Part shown: piece after piece, positions 1 to 11,891 of the stretch
Numbering within the stretch: position 1 is the stretch's first letter
Layout: the number at the start of each line of letters is the position of its first letter
Assembly (NCBI GenBank): GCA_009869945.1
Contig: WIXG01000165.1
Location: 62,001 to 126,000 of the forward strand
Length of the DNA: 64,000 nucleotides
Direction: 5' to 3'
Source of the DNA: Mesaphorura yosii
Taxonomy: Eukaryota; Arthropoda; Collembola; Poduromorpha; Tullbergiidae
The notes under the pieces: generated by a model
Told to the model about the DNA's origin: nothing
What the model saw: the letters and a program-made list of their open reading frames with translations, nothing else
The model's database searches: none
Position numbers and translations under genes: made by a program

Positions 1-2638
1 TGGAGCGAAAAAGGTTCTGTCGCTTGTCCAGTGTCCAGCAATCGAATTATAATATCATTTCAATTTCTTATCTCCCAACAGCTACGGGCTGCGCGAACTA
101 CGAGCTACAATACGCGATCACGACTGCGATTGCGATGTTTCAATATCCAGCTCAGAAAATGCCAAAATGCCCCAAAGGACACCTTCGAAATTCGAATTGG
201 AGTTCACTTCTAAACGATCGCATTCACATTTACGCGTTTACGGGCCCAGTCCAGTCCATTCTAAAATGTCCGGCTGGGGAAATTGGAATATTATTTCAAT
301 TTCGGGGCGAGCACGAGAGGAGAAACTCATGCATATATCGTATATATGATTAAGGAGTCCAGTCCAGTACAGCCAGTACGGGTGCGAGTAATGTGATGTG
401 GAGTGACCAGTGCAATGACTCAAAAAATAGTCTCAAGACTCCAGTCCATGTAAATAAATTACGGCACGTACCAGCATCAGCATGGCCAACATCACCAAGA
501 AGCGATACCATTCGATACGAGAGACACAATTCAATACACTACGCATGCATGCATGATCACTTCGGCAGTCGCAGTATCGGCAGTCTCCTTTTCCTCTTGA
601 CTCTGATGCTCATCTTCTTCATCTTCATTGTAGTAGCGCACGATTGAAAAGAGGGTTTTTTTTCATGAATTTTAATGCGAGGGCGAATTTATCCCAAAAC
701 AGCATCCGTGTCCAGTGCTATTATTATTACGAGTGCGATAAGGGAAAAGAATGAATGCATGGAAGATGAGAAGGAGTGACGTGAAATGGTCGGTCAGGCG
801 TCCATTTTCGTGCACTGAACTCCGTGTTTTCTCCTGCGGGCCCTCATTTTTTGGTTTAATCCACCTAATTTGTACGGTAATAATAAGTTAATGACATTGA
901 GCCGCGATTTTTGCCATACTTGCGAGTCGCAAATGTTTCGCACGCTCCAGATTCAATATTTGATATTTGAACAATTGAATTCATAATTCATGAAGTCAAC
1001 AATCTGCTCCACGTCTTGCCGGCCGCCTCATGCTTGACTCCACGGTCGATTTAGTACACAGCGCAAATATTGGCTGGAAGCTAGAAGCGATCGGGCACGC
1101 ATGGGCACTTTTAAAAGCTGAAACCGTACGGCGAAATGCAACACAGTGCGATGTTAGCATACAAAAATTCGCTGCTGAGATGAAATTCAAAATCCTTTTA
1201 TGCGAGTCATCGCCATTACGGATTATTTCGTAGTTGGCCAGTGACGGAGGACGGAAAGTGAATCATCATAATGTTTATTTTATTCTAAATACGGAAATCA
1301 TCATGATTCATGAGGGCATTGTTTCAGATCCTTGCCTTTACGATATTTAGATTAAACAACTTGTGCCAACCGTGTCTTGTATTATGTAAAATACAGCCCA
1401 ACGTATATTTGTTTTTCGACATTCGAAATTCGATCGTCGTCCGTTTTTTTAATACTTGAATTGTGAATTATAGATGGCCAGGCCAGGCGCGGAATAGCAG
1501 CAGCAGCAACATTCCATCAATTCCGATCATGAATTATTCCCGAGCTTTATTTCCTCGGCCAAGACAACTCAAGTACTTTACTTAAATATGTAATATTTGA
1601 ATTTAGGCTCGGAAATTGATTCCTCTCGGTTGTCGGGCTCGAACCAGCTTTCATCTTTGCTGCTCAGCGCTGCTTGTTTCATGGCTGAGCAGGGAATCAA
1701 GTGTCCGAAGGAAGACTGGGCTGCACGTAGAAATTGAAAAATTGACAAAGTACACAATAAAAAAAGAATAAAAGAGGACACGACCGAGTCAATCCCATTC
1801 CATTTATTTCAAACTCCACTTTCTCCAGGAGCTGGTCAGAAGTCTTTTGTCTTGTGGCAAAGTGTTTAAAGTGTAGTCTCAAATGCCGAAATTCGAATGC
1901 GAAATACCATCACAATTCAATTGTATTTTATGAATACAAATTGGGATGCGTACGCGGTCGGGTTCAGAATGCGAATTGTGAAATGCTACTTTTACGAAAC
2001 CTCCAGGAAATTCAGTTCGGGTGGTGGTGTGGTCAGTCAGTTAATATCTGTTGATCCAGTCCGTTTCGTTTCATTATTTGTCTAGAACAGGCTCGATTCG
2101 ATGAAGAATTCAGTATTCAGGATTTTACAGAGAAAGTACCTCATGAACAGACGCAAGCGGAACTTCCTCCATCTGCAGTCGCAGAATCGATTTTATGCGG
2201 CTCTTCTCAGGTTACGAACTTTCTCCAGTTCTTAACAGACCCAGAGACAAAGTAAATCTTTACCAAGCAGGACTAATGATGGAGTAACTGTCGCTTTGGC
2301 TTCTTCACCTCCTGCAGCAATGAATCTTGCTATTTGCATGCATGTTTTCGTGCATATTATTTGCCAGATTAAATACACATGAATAAATTGTCAACATTCA
2401 TCTCCGAAACACCGAGCCATGCATGCCACGAGCAATGGATCCTTAGCTGCTTGCTTGGCACAAAAGTCCCGTGGAAATTGAAGAAATAATATGTTGAATG
2501 GGAACGCGCTGAAAGAATTTATTAAGAAGGTTTTAATTGAATCCTATCGCCTATCACCTGGCAATGGTAACGACAACCCGAAGGTTTCACGCTCCCTCAA
2601 ACAAACATCAAGCTTCACGTTGGCCCGTGTCACCACAG
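1..2638. other. Non-coding stretch, no gene recognised
   Basis: No open frame here looks like protein, and none has convincing splice context. Short words such as CCAGTCCAGT recur in the first 500 bases. One frame on the plus strand at about 2086-2250 is open, acidic and follows a possible TAG acceptor. It could be an upstream exon of the gene that begins to be visible near 2639, but its exit phase does not join to that exon directly. Confidence 0.5.
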
Positions 2639-5545
2639 GCAGCCAATACAATTCGATTGCAGGGTGTTGATTACGTCCTCAACCCGGCCGTCTGGCTCAA
2701 CGCCTCTGCCATCTCAAAAGACAACTCGACATTCGCATTCACCACACTTCAAAGAAACAGATCACAACAGTTTTTTGTAAACTTTTTTTCCCGACAACGT
2801 CTGGGTCTAATTAATCCTTTGACAGGTCGAATCATCGAAGTGTGAATTCTTTTTGCGAATTCACGGCACCTGTGGGCTGATAACAGATCGACTCTACTTT
2901 GAAGGAAGAATGGTGAACAAATGCTGCTCCAACTGCGACATCAACATCAGCATTGCGATTCCTTCCGGTTTCACGACTCCGGCTACGACAGCACCGAATT
3001 TGCCAGCACCTGCAACAAACACGGGCATTGCAGATGGAGATAAAGACCGCATTCAGAATTTGAGTCGAAAGAATGCCGCAGAGGCTAACATCAAAGCCAA
3101 ATACGTGGAAAGCTTTTTACGCGGGGCTTCGGTTAGTTGAGCGCTCACTCATATTCAAAATAATGAGCCCACCCAGTTATGCATAATAATGCTTTAATGG
3201 TTTCGCAGAATCTTCACGTTTCGCACCTCGACCCACTTTTCCAAGAAGGTCACAGCCACGAGCAGCAACAGCAGCAAGCCAATTACCTGAGCGACGGCAC
3301 ACGTCGTTGTGTATCTGCCGATGCGGTCTTGCTCCCTGCATCGTCTTCCGAATACTTTTCTTCGCGTTGCTCACCGTGCGGATACACTCGCCAGGCGCCT
3401 CCGAGTCGGAACTCTGCGCACAAGACGCCGCCGATTGGGACGGATCGGGCGGAGTACGATTATCCTCCGCATGAAGGCGATCCGTTTGCCGCAGCGTACT
3501 TCCAGCACCAGCGTCGACATCAACAACACGTGCGGTCGCCCGGTGTTGGTCGAAGTTCAAGCAACCCGTATCAATCAGCAGGGGTAGCTTACAGTGGGTC
3601 TCAAGAAACTTACTTTGATGTGAGTCGAAGCGCCAAGCGATCCCGCACATGTGGCGAAGATTATATATATGGGACTAGCCTATTCATCAGTCACTTAGTG
3701 ACGAAACATATTTCACATCGAAATTCCATTGCCTTAGCCCACAGTGGCTTGTCAAAGTTCAGCACTTTGACCTTAAAAAATATAGCTTATAAACCGTGTG
3801 AAAACTCAAAAAATCCCGTTTAGATAGGGTTAAAATAGATGAAAATCATGGTTTCATATTTTTCTCAGAATTTCCACCAAAAAGCACTGGTTTTGTTTCG
3901 GGACTGTTTTCAATATTACTCTTCATTTTGGAGATTTTTGAGGTCAAAGTGCCCAACATATAATCCTTTTCCGGTAACTTCCTTTTCATCTTTCGTATTT
4001 ACAAAAAACCGAATAATCAAGATTTTTCTTTCAGTGTTATCAAAGGAAAGGGGTAGATAACAAAATATGTTCCTTTGGTGAGCTCGCCTCGTTATGACCT
4101 GAGCATAAAGTCATGAAACGGCGTGCTGCATGCACATGGGTGTGGCGGGTACATTTAAAGCGACCTCACCAACGGAAAAGCTTTTGTTATCTCCCCCTTT
4201 CCTTTGATAACACTGAAAGAAAAAGGACATTAGTACGGGAGCGTGTACGTGCATGACTCGCAGCGTGATGATTCAACTCATTTGGTTATGCGTACGGTCA
4301 GCCGTACGACACTGACACGCATATTGGGGGGGAGGCTTGTCTTTCATGTAACTGATCTGACTGATCTTTTGTCCTCTGCTGCTCTCTTCTAGCAAGTCAA
4401 CTGGCGAGGACATCCTATCCGTGAATTGCTTGGTGCCGTCATCACGTCGCAGGGATTCATCACATTTCGCCTTCGTAACAACATTTGGCTGCACATGACG
4501 GTTGACAAAGCCATACGAATTGTTAATTACGAGGTAACTCAATTTCAATTCCACTGTTTGTGGTGCATTATTACAATCTTCATTCTATTGTGCTGTCTGT
4601 GTTGTGTCACCGTAGACTAATGTAATCCTAGCACTCTCAGCCTGTGGGACAAAATCTGGCTTTAGTCATCCGTCCGGCTCCGTGTACCAGTACAGCACGC
4701 TGGATCCTGAAAGTTTAAACTCACACCACGAGCTTGGCTACGACACGCGGATCGAACTGAGCACACACGAACAGTTCGGGCCACGAAAGTATGCAAATTA
4801 TAAACCAGCCTGTAATAGTAATTTATTACGCTTTAACTGCTAATGAGTTAATTAATCGCTCTTGTTTGTTCAGGTACGCGAAAATTAGCGGCAAGGGAAT
4901 TACTTTTTCTGGTGACGATCATGCACTCATCTACGTTGTGGATCAGGCTGGAACACGTGAGCTAATAACCTAGATCTGGACTTGCAAATCCCGAAACCCG
5001 CAGCCAATTTATAGGTCGATATTCGTGAACTTTCACCAGGCAGCACAAGTGCGACGTTTTCCGACTTGACGGGTGATTTCTGCTTGCCGGTGTTTCTCGT
5101 TAATTCCACACATTCTCCAATCGCAATCAATGAATGTGCTCGACTTCTTCAAGCTGCCCAATTCTGGACGGCGCCCGACGGAACAGAAAACTGGATTATC
5201 AACGGTATTCGCATCGCGCAAGAGCCTGATGGAGGTCTTCGGTATGTTTACTTTTCATTTACGTGTCCACGAATTCAATGTTAAACAAATTGACGGTGGT
5301 ACATGCTGTCGTGTCTCATTTTAAGTGTTGCACGCGATTCACTTCGGTATCAGCTGCGCACCAACCCTTGCAAAGGAAACGGCTCAATTTCAACACCCCA
5401 CATCCACTGCACAGCCTCACTCGATGATCACCTTTTCGTCCGACGTGGTTCAAAGCGAGTTCACTTTGATGGTCGTCAGCTGATCGCAAGAAATGGTTCA
5501 CACTCAAGCGGATTCGATTTTCACAATCGCCTGAAACTCTTTTGA
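2639..5545 (+). CDS. Unrecognised multi-exon protein, 3' part of gene
   Basis: I do not recognise the family. Seven exons can be joined with every phase agreeing: 2639 (or 2663)-2776, 2826-3131, 4393-4533, 4691-4788, 4874-4956, 5040-5241 and 5326-5545, ending in TGA. Together they give about 395 residues. The 5' start is not located. The second exon is cysteine-rich (KCEF, GTCG, NKCCSNCD within about 45 residues) and then becomes Ala/Thr/Pro-rich. The later exons contain several N-x-S/T sites and a region around ITFSGDDHALIYVVDQAGT. Cysteines plus glycosylation sites suggest an extracellular protein, but no signal peptide or membrane segment is visible. Intron 2 (3132-4392) is large and holds two MITEs. 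The exon 3 to 4 join uses the acceptor at GTACCAG, chosen because it keeps phase 0; this is the weakest join. Confidence 0.45.
3757..3957. mobile_element. MITE-like palindromic element, ~201 bp
   Basis: The left end GTTCAGCACTTTGACCTTAA and the right end, read on the minus strand as GTTGGGCACTTTGACCTCAA, match over about 22 bases with three differences. The interior is AT-rich and non-coding. No clear target-site duplication is visible. It lies inside an intron of the unrecognised gene at 2639-5545. Confidence 0.55.
4023..4224. mobile_element. MITE-like palindromic element, ~202 bp
   Basis: The ends are inverted copies of TTTTTCTTTCAGTGTTATCA, and the match continues through AAAGGAAAGGGG and AGATAACAAAA, about 43 bases in all with one clear mismatch. 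The interior is short and has no ORF of note. The CAGTG start inside the repeat resembles hAT ends, but no 8-bp duplication is seen. It sits 65 bp from the previous MITE and is unrelated to it in sequence. Confidence 0.7.
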
Positions 5546-6403
5546 TGAATGATGCGTAAAAATTTGCCAAGCTAGAAGCGAACTCATTTCTTTCTTTAAT
5601 ATATGAGCAAACGCAAAGAAGATTCCTGCCATTCCCGGTTAATTCTCGATGCTATAATCACAAATTCTCACGAAGTGATGAAAGAAATAATAAAGTCGTC
5701 TAACAAGTCTGCGATGGCTAAATTTAGCTCTGCTTCAGCATTACCTTTTCTTTCTGTCATTTAACAGAGGAACTCCAGCTGAGTCCCGGAAATTGAGTGC
5801 ACTTACTTTCTTTACTCATTTATCCAGATCGGAATAAGACAAAATCAAAGACAAAGGCCGAAATTACATAGAATGCAATGCCGGAACGAAATATAATACT
5901 TCAAATGGAGTTTAAATTCTTTTACAATGGCATTAAAACATACACGCACGTGTAATCCGGAATTTAATCAAAGTTCTTCCTCTTTTGCATCTTAGTAACT
6001 TGTATTGGAATATTCGAATATTGTACCTTTCCTGTATTTGTGATGGGTTCGAATCGATTCAACTTACAGCAGCACAACGAGAAAGCGAGAAAAACCGAAT
6101 CATTTTATACGTTCTTCGGGGTGCAAAGTGAAGACATGTGGTAAGTGTACATACGCATGCATGCATTTTCGTTTCTTTCTCAAAATAAGCACTTATTTTT
6201 GTATTTCTCATTTAACTTTATTGAATAATTTCCATTCTAATCCATGACTGACTTGTACTTCTCTGCAACCTTTGCTAATCTTGTAAACATTCATTCTATT
6301 TTTAATTTGTGACCTATTTGTCTATTCTTCATTGTCTTAATTATTCATGTCCGTTCCCAACTCATCCCAGCTCAGCTCATCCCAACTCAACTCAACAATT
6401 CTG
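5546..6403. other. Intergenic, AT-rich
   Basis: This is the spacer between the unrecognised gene and the large transposon. No coding exon is seen. The last bases before the transposon are short CTCAACTC/CATCCCA direct repeats. Confidence 0.5.
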
Positions 6404-6433
6404 TACCCACGTAGCACTGAACCTACTACGGAA
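6404..6433 (+). repeat. Left terminal inverted repeat of the transposon
   Basis: Thirty bases, pairing with 13266-13295 at 29 of 30 positions. The outer TA is the probable target duplication. Confidence 0.85.
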
Positions 6434-6708
6434 AAACATAGGAGCTCAAATTGAGTAGTTGCGTTCTTCCCTGGGAAGTCGACGAAGCACCCAAATGAGT
6501 TACAAAGTAGGCGCCTGGTATTTTCCTATGAACAGACGAATGTCGTCATAGGAAGTTCCCGCGCGGAGCTACGACGAGTTACATAGTAGCTCCTACTAGA
6601 ATCTTGTGTGCCCAGTACGTAGCTCGATCGTAACTTCTAAGTAGTTAACTTAGCGGTTACTAAAATGTGTGACGTAAATGGCGGCAGGCTAATGTAAGGT
6701 TTGATAAT

Positions 6709-6731
6709 TTTATTTACGAAGTGAATTTATT
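6709..6731 (-). terminator. Candidate polyadenylation signals of the transposase/DUF4806 unit
   Basis: On the minus strand AATAAA occurs twice, at 6726-6731 and 6709-6714, about 320 bases past the stop codon of the DUF4806 gene. They are placed to end a transcript that covers both minus-strand genes. Confidence 0.4.
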
Positions 6732-7052
6732 ATAAAAATTTTACAACTTCTACAATATATCTCAGGTTCCAAGAAGATAATATTAACAAGTAAATTAATT
6801 AACAAGCGGCAGCTTTCACCAGTTGTAGATATATTGCCGATGTTACTGCCTAATTGGTTTGCAGTCTCGAAGAGGCGTACGATCAAAGCAGCAGCTGTTA
6901 ACAGAAATGGAACTTCCGATTAATTTGTATCATCACGTATTATCTTGCGAATTTTGATGGGTATTTGCTGACGACTTTTTCTCCCTGCCAAAATTGAATT
7001 ACTTAAACTAAAATCCGACTTATTTCGCGCCAAAACGTGGTTCAATTTCCAC

Positions 7053-8582
7053 TTACAATCTAACCAATCGCTCCTTGGCGTGATTTAACCATGACTTGAT
7101 AGAAGTTTCTATTTCATCTTTCGAGCTGTCTTTGTGTTTTTTATTGAGGCGCACAGCATCTAAATAAAGTTGGGTATTATCTTTAGCACGGAATGAAATA
7201 CAATGTCACGAACCTACCAGCAATTACATTATGGAATTCGTAAGTACTAAGTCCAGGCTTGCTTGATCTTCCTGTCCAGGCCAATTGTGTTGCTAAGCTA
7301 TCTGTAAATAATTCTCGTAGTAGCCGATTGGTAGCTGAAGAGAGGCTGCATCCGCCAAATGAGCCTAGATATGAAACCTGCCGAGATGAGATTCGCCGCC
7401 TCATAATACAAAATTCGAATTAAGGCTGATTAGCTTGATCCTACCAATTTTGCTTTGAATGCAGCATCTCTCTTGTACTTTTCGTTTAAATCATTTAATG
7501 CGTTCATAGAATCCAGTGGCAAACCAAAATCTATTGTTTCATTTGATTGTGGCAGGGCTCCTCCACCGTCGATTATTAAATTAAGGAGCTCGGAATGTTG
7601 TCGTTGAACGGCGTTAACCACTTTGAGGCTTGTCTTAATTTCTGCCACGTTTCTGAGAATTTCATCTAATTTTCCTAAAATTGGAATGGATATCGTTTAA
7701 TTAAGAAGCTCAGTTACTTTTAGGAAGCTGTTGTCATTATTACCTCCGTTGTCATTGGAACCGATTTGAGTGTTAACCCTTTCCAAATAAGTGTTGCGTG
7801 AATGGTGAGCCAGAACTGACTGCTTTTCCACTGTCTGTGAAGAAGGATTGGAATACTGAAGTTGAGAAGAGCGTGGAGTGCTATTCGCGGCCTGCGCTGA
7901 AGTTTGTGGTTTTACTCCAAACTCCTCGTTGTACTCTGATATATCGCTTTCGTATTCTAGTTGTTGAAAATCTTCTTCATGTTGACCCGGCTCGTTTGAG
8001 AGGGCTACATCTATTTCATGATGGTCGATGCCCACATTAATCAAGTCATTTACAGAAAATGGCGGCACAATATCAGGTACTGGGACAGCAGGAAAAGAAG
8101 GTGCAGGTGGCAAGTTAAATAGACGCTTTGCATTTTTTGGAACATCCTCATCCGAATTGTTATAGCGTTTGTTTCGGTTTCTGTTCTGGCGAAGTCTTGG
8201 CTGACTTTCTTCATCCTCGCTAAGATCCGATTGCTGTGTACTTCTAACAAGCTTCTGCCTAGCAATTGTATACGAAGCTGAAAAAATAGAAGTTAATTTG
8301 ATTCATTGAAATGTGAATGTGTTCAATTATTATGTTACCTTCAGCACCGCCCAGCTTTCTTACTGGATACTTCATCCAGCTTGGGTCTGGGCTCTGACTG
8401 TTCTTCACCCACTTGCCAAGTGTTGTATAAGATTTAATTTTGGGCCAGTAGCACTGACTTGGAGTGCACAACCAATTAACTGGGACGATCTCCACTTCGT
8501 TAGTTTCCGAGAAGATGACTACTTGGTACATCGTGCTTCTAAACACAAATTGATCGCTAAACCCAAAGGATTGTTCGACCAT
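7053..8582 (-). CDS. DUF4806-domain protein of the transposon
   Basis: Five exons join in phase: 8582-8339, 8277-7744, 7674-7445, 7377-7218 and 7159-7053, giving 424 residues. The N-terminal part has the hallmark of DUF4806 proteins, an MYQVVIFSETNEVEIVP segment followed by a tryptophan and CYWP. A middle acidic, low-complexity linker follows. The last three exons encode the DUF4806 core: LPLDSMNALNDL, SYLGSFGG, then ELFTDSLATQLAWTGR, and a basic C-terminus with WLNHAKERLVRL. The role is inferred: by analogy with the two-protein En/Spm elements it may be a DNA-binding accessory factor for the transposase. Its ATG overlaps the transposase stop by one base (TAATG), and an in-frame stop lies just upstream, so initiation depends on reinitiation or on an unseen upstream splice. 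A second Met at residue 18 is an alternative start. Confidence 0.82.
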
Positions 8583-10603
8583 TAGGTTGAATTAGAACAA
8601 GGAGTTTCATGGAGGGAGTGCAAAATTGGAAAAATCGCATATGAGTTAGGAACTATTGGTAAAGCTAAGCATTTGCAGGAAATCTCCTCGTGGCCGAAGG
8701 TAACTGCTTGCAATTGACCTGAGCATTGGAAAAGACCGAATTTCGCTGAATCTGTTGGTAGAGAATATAGGCTTTCTCGGACCCGAAATTGTTCTCCTCT
8801 GAGCAAAATGACTTTGTCCTTTTTTAAGATATTCATAATCCTGATCACTGAACTATGACGAGTGATACAATAAGCGTCCGCACCGCTCGTGGTCAACGTG
8901 AAATCAGGTAAAGCCAGTTGGTCATACTGTGAGTAACCTTGTAGTGACTTCGTTAAGGCGTCCCTATTATGTGGATTCCTACATTCTACACCGGAACTAA
9001 CTTTGGCTTGTAACAAATTGGATTTCTCTGAAATACGTCTGTGTATCTGTTGTAAAGGTGATCTGGAAGATTTTAATAGTTTTTTGAATTCACCAAGCTT
9101 ATTCTCAAACTTAAATGCGCTAAATTTGTCAAGCGGTCCGTAATTTCTAGAATCATCAGACAAATGAAGTAGCCCATGTATATTAAAGGACATTTGTGAT
9201 TTTCCATAGATAGATTGAAATGTTTGGACAAAGTACGTTAGCAAATTCTTAGCATAATCTTTGAATTTAAGATACATATCTGAGCAGAGGATACGAATTG
9301 CCAAATGCAGTGCTAAGAAGTGATGAAACACTTCTCCATCTATAATATTTTTTAAGACAACAGGACCTGTGTACAAGAGGAAAAGTCTAAACTCGGTGGC
9401 CTTCCAGCGATCAACTTCCCTCAAGCTGCGGGATTTTCTAGAAAATTCTTTGCAAATATTTGGGCAACTCGCTTCTAGTTTAAGTGATATTTCTTCCACT
9501 TGCCTATTGCTTAATTTATATCGCTTGTCTCTGCCACGAAGCCACAATAGCAGTAATTTTTTTGTTACTCCTAAGCAAACCAAATGCATATAATCATGTG
9601 GAAACTGCTCAACCATATCAATAGGAAGAGTTTCCAAAATTGAAGTTCCAACTTTGTGCGTATCTTCAGATAAATGATCTATTTCTCTTCGGAATTCTAC
9701 GTCCGTGCGCTGCTCAAAATCAATACCAGAAAACACGACTCGATTCTCCACATACTCCCCCACTATTTTGCAGGAGCCACAACTTGAATAGCCACTGTGA
9801 CCTTTGGTACACTTGATAAATGACTTAGCAGGCGCGTCGCATATGAAAGCTTCTAGGACTGCAGACCAAACTCTACCCTGCATATCAATACCGTTCTGCA
9901 AAACCGAGCTGAACTCATCAACAAACGGTGCCATTAAGTCATTTGAAGATTCAGGCTTCGTATTACCAAAGTAAATCCCAACAGGAAAGGGTTCGATCCC
10001 GCGCACATTAGAAATGCTACAAAGTATTGGCCAAAATTGTTTCCCGCTGCTCTTAGAAATTGGTAGGCCGTCTACGTTGATTTGTAAGCGTAAACTATCA
10101 CACTGCAATCTGTTCATCTTTTCTATTGCAACCTTAAGACCACGAATAAGCCCAAAATGACAATACTCCCCCGGAGTCATTTTAATAACGCTAGTCTCCC
10201 TCGGAGTCTCAAGTAGTGTGCGCCCGTCTAATGGAAGCTCAGCCTCAGGATAGTGTCTAAGTAAATGTAGCAGTGCTGATGTGGCGTTAATAGGAATATT
10301 ATGCTTTAAAGACCACTGAGCTAGATCATATTTTAAAGTATTCTTAGGTCTCAGGTTATACTCGAATTTACTATCTGTATCACTACTAATTTGAGAAACA
10401 ACTTCTTCATTTTTGTTTCGTGGGACCCGACCATATTCATCAGTATTTGCTTCCGGTGTATCTATTTCTAACAAAGGAGTGTACTCTCTAACTTCCGATT
10501 CACGAGATTCAGGCTCTAACTGATTCTGCCTCAGGATAGGGTACAAACCAATTCGTCGCTTTAACTGCGCACGAGATATCTCACTGACCTTTTTCCTATA
10601 CAT
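8582..10603 (-). CDS. CMC/EnSpm-like transposase
   Basis: A single uninterrupted frame of 673 residues. It has the features of the invertebrate transposase family related to CACTA/Mirage/Chapaev elements. There is a first acidic site in QINVDGLPISKSS followed by FWPIL. A second is in ICDAPAKSF followed by a zinc-knuckle-like C-x4-GHSGYSSCGSC. Then come DYMHLVCLGVTKKLLLLWL and a WKATEFRLFLLYTGPVVL block. A late SFNIHGLLHL ... FKFENKLGEFK block could supply the final acidic residue. The predicted job is cutting and joining at the 30-bp inverted ends. It has no introns, unlike its neighbours. It shares one base with the next gene downstream, suggesting one bicistronic transcript. The exact catalytic triad cannot be fixed without alignment. 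Confidence 0.85.
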   Translation of the reverse strand: MYRKKVSEISRAQLKRRIGLYPILRQNQLEPESRESEVREYTPLLEIDTPEANTDEYGRVPRNKNEEVVSQISSDTDSKFEYNLRPKNTLKYDLAQWSLKHNIPINATSALLHLLRHYPEAELPLDGRTLLETPRETSVIKMTPGEYCHFGLIRGLKVAIEKMNRLQCDSLRLQINVDGLPISKSSGKQFWPILCSISNVRGIEPFPVGIYFGNTKPESSNDLMAPFVDEFSSVLQNGIDMQGRVWSAVLEAFICDAPAKSFIKCTKGHSGYSSCGSCKIVGEYVENRVVFSGIDFEQRTDVEFRREIDHLSEDTHKVGTSILETLPIDMVEQFPHDYMHLVCLGVTKKLLLLWLRGRDKRYKLSNRQVEEISLKLEASCPNICKEFSRKSRSLREVDRWKATEFRLFLLYTGPVVLKNIIDGEVFHHFLALHLAIRILCSDMYLKFKDYAKNLLTYFVQTFQSIYGKSQMSFNIHGLLHLSDDSRNYGPLDKFSAFKFENKLGEFKKLLKSSRSPLQQIHRRISEKSNLLQAKVSSGVECRNPHNRDALTKSLQGYSQYDQLALPDFTLTTSGADAYCITRHSSVIRIMNILKKDKVILLRGEQFRVRESLYSLPTDSAKFGLFQCSGQLQAVTFGHEEISCKCLALPIVPNSYAIFPILHSLHETPCSNST

Positions 10604-10705
10604 TATTAATGGGTAACTGTTTACATAAAATTAGTATACTGGAGGATGTGGAGTAATGGAAAGGAATTAAAAGGAGAAGGAACAGTATTTCTCTTGAGGT
10701 CGATA

Positions 10706-11891
10706 AACCAAGCTTGATTGCATGACCTGAACTTTTTACCACTAGCTTGTAATAAGAAGAGTTTCTTGAACTTTGTGTACTACCAAGAAAAATATGTTTG
10801 TAATCTTCAGACGGTCACCCCGTTCAGCGAAGTTCTATTTAGGTTACTGAATACCAAAGAACACTCTTCTTGCAAAAGGTACCTGGAAATACAAGCACTT
10901 CAGATACGGATAAGATAATCCTTATGAATTGTATAAATAAATTACTTCATATCCGATGAATTTACAATTACTTTAATATGGGCTTCACAATCTTCATCAA
11001 GGTTCACAGTCCAGAAGGAGCAGTTGCATTAAGTTACTTTGAATCTGCAACAGTTGAATTCAAATAAGAATGCTTCTTGCTTTCGCAGATGTAATTAAAT
11101 GTTGTTTATGTTAGTAGAGCATTAAATTTAATTCTCGTGTCGTTAAACCAAGATTGATTGCTTGACACAGAACAACAAATGCCAGCTTCCTCTTATCTAT
11201 TGACTTACCGAGTAAAATATCCCAGAAGACGTTGACATGGCTGAAAGTATCTCACATGATTCACTGTCCAATAATTTGATGTCCAAATAAACATTCGTTC
11301 AGAATAATGTTATGATTCGGTGAATATTTCTTTCAGAATTCGAAACGCACACTGAATGATATCGAAAAGCGTTGAACAAATATTCGAGAAAAAAGATAAT
11401 ACAATCATCGTTGCACGTTTCATCATGAAACGATATAACATACAAAGCAGTACAGTGTACAATACGCATTTGCGAGTCCAACAGCCAGGGACAACCGCGC
11501 ATGATTTGAAATTATAAAAGTGAAAGTCCCTTCTGTACTCGAAATTGTACAGTGAACTGAGCATCATCATACCATCATCAATCATAAAAATTAAATACTC
11601 AATTTTCGCTGTACTTTATTACTGGACAACAATGGATATTCAGGTACTAAATATTTATTATTGAATATGACATGTTACGAAGTACATTCGCATGCTAATA
11701 TATTTTAACTTTGTCGACAGGAGAATCTACTGAATTGGGCCTTATCGGCTACTATGGATCAACGAGTAGATTTCCTTCACAAGTACCTGCAAGTTATCCC
11801 TGCATCGGAATTGGATAAGGTTATCAAAAAGGTAAGACACCCCCCTCTCCCAAGCAGTTGTGATCGAAGAACCAAGATTGACTGCTTGACC
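10706..11891 (+). repeat. Three dispersed copies of a ~22-bp motif inside the transposon
   Basis: The motif ACCAAGATTGATTGCTTGAC, with one or two changes per copy, occurs at about 10708-10725, 11148-11165 and 11871-11890. All copies are in the same orientation, between the transposase start and the third exon of the exonuclease gene. The last copy ends next to a polypyrimidine tract and splice acceptor. Function is unknown; a binding site for an element-encoded protein is one possibility. Confidence 0.6.

Noticed and set aside
3177-3823. Overlapping long open frames on both strands (214 residues plus, 157 minus)
   Set aside because: Both lie in the intron of the gene at 2639-5545, have no recognisable domain and no consistent splice context. 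A hydrophobic stretch on the minus strand is in yet another frame. They may be real but cannot be supported.
6030-6065. GGTTCGAATC, resembling a tRNA B box
   Set aside because: No matching A box or cloverleaf can be drawn upstream.
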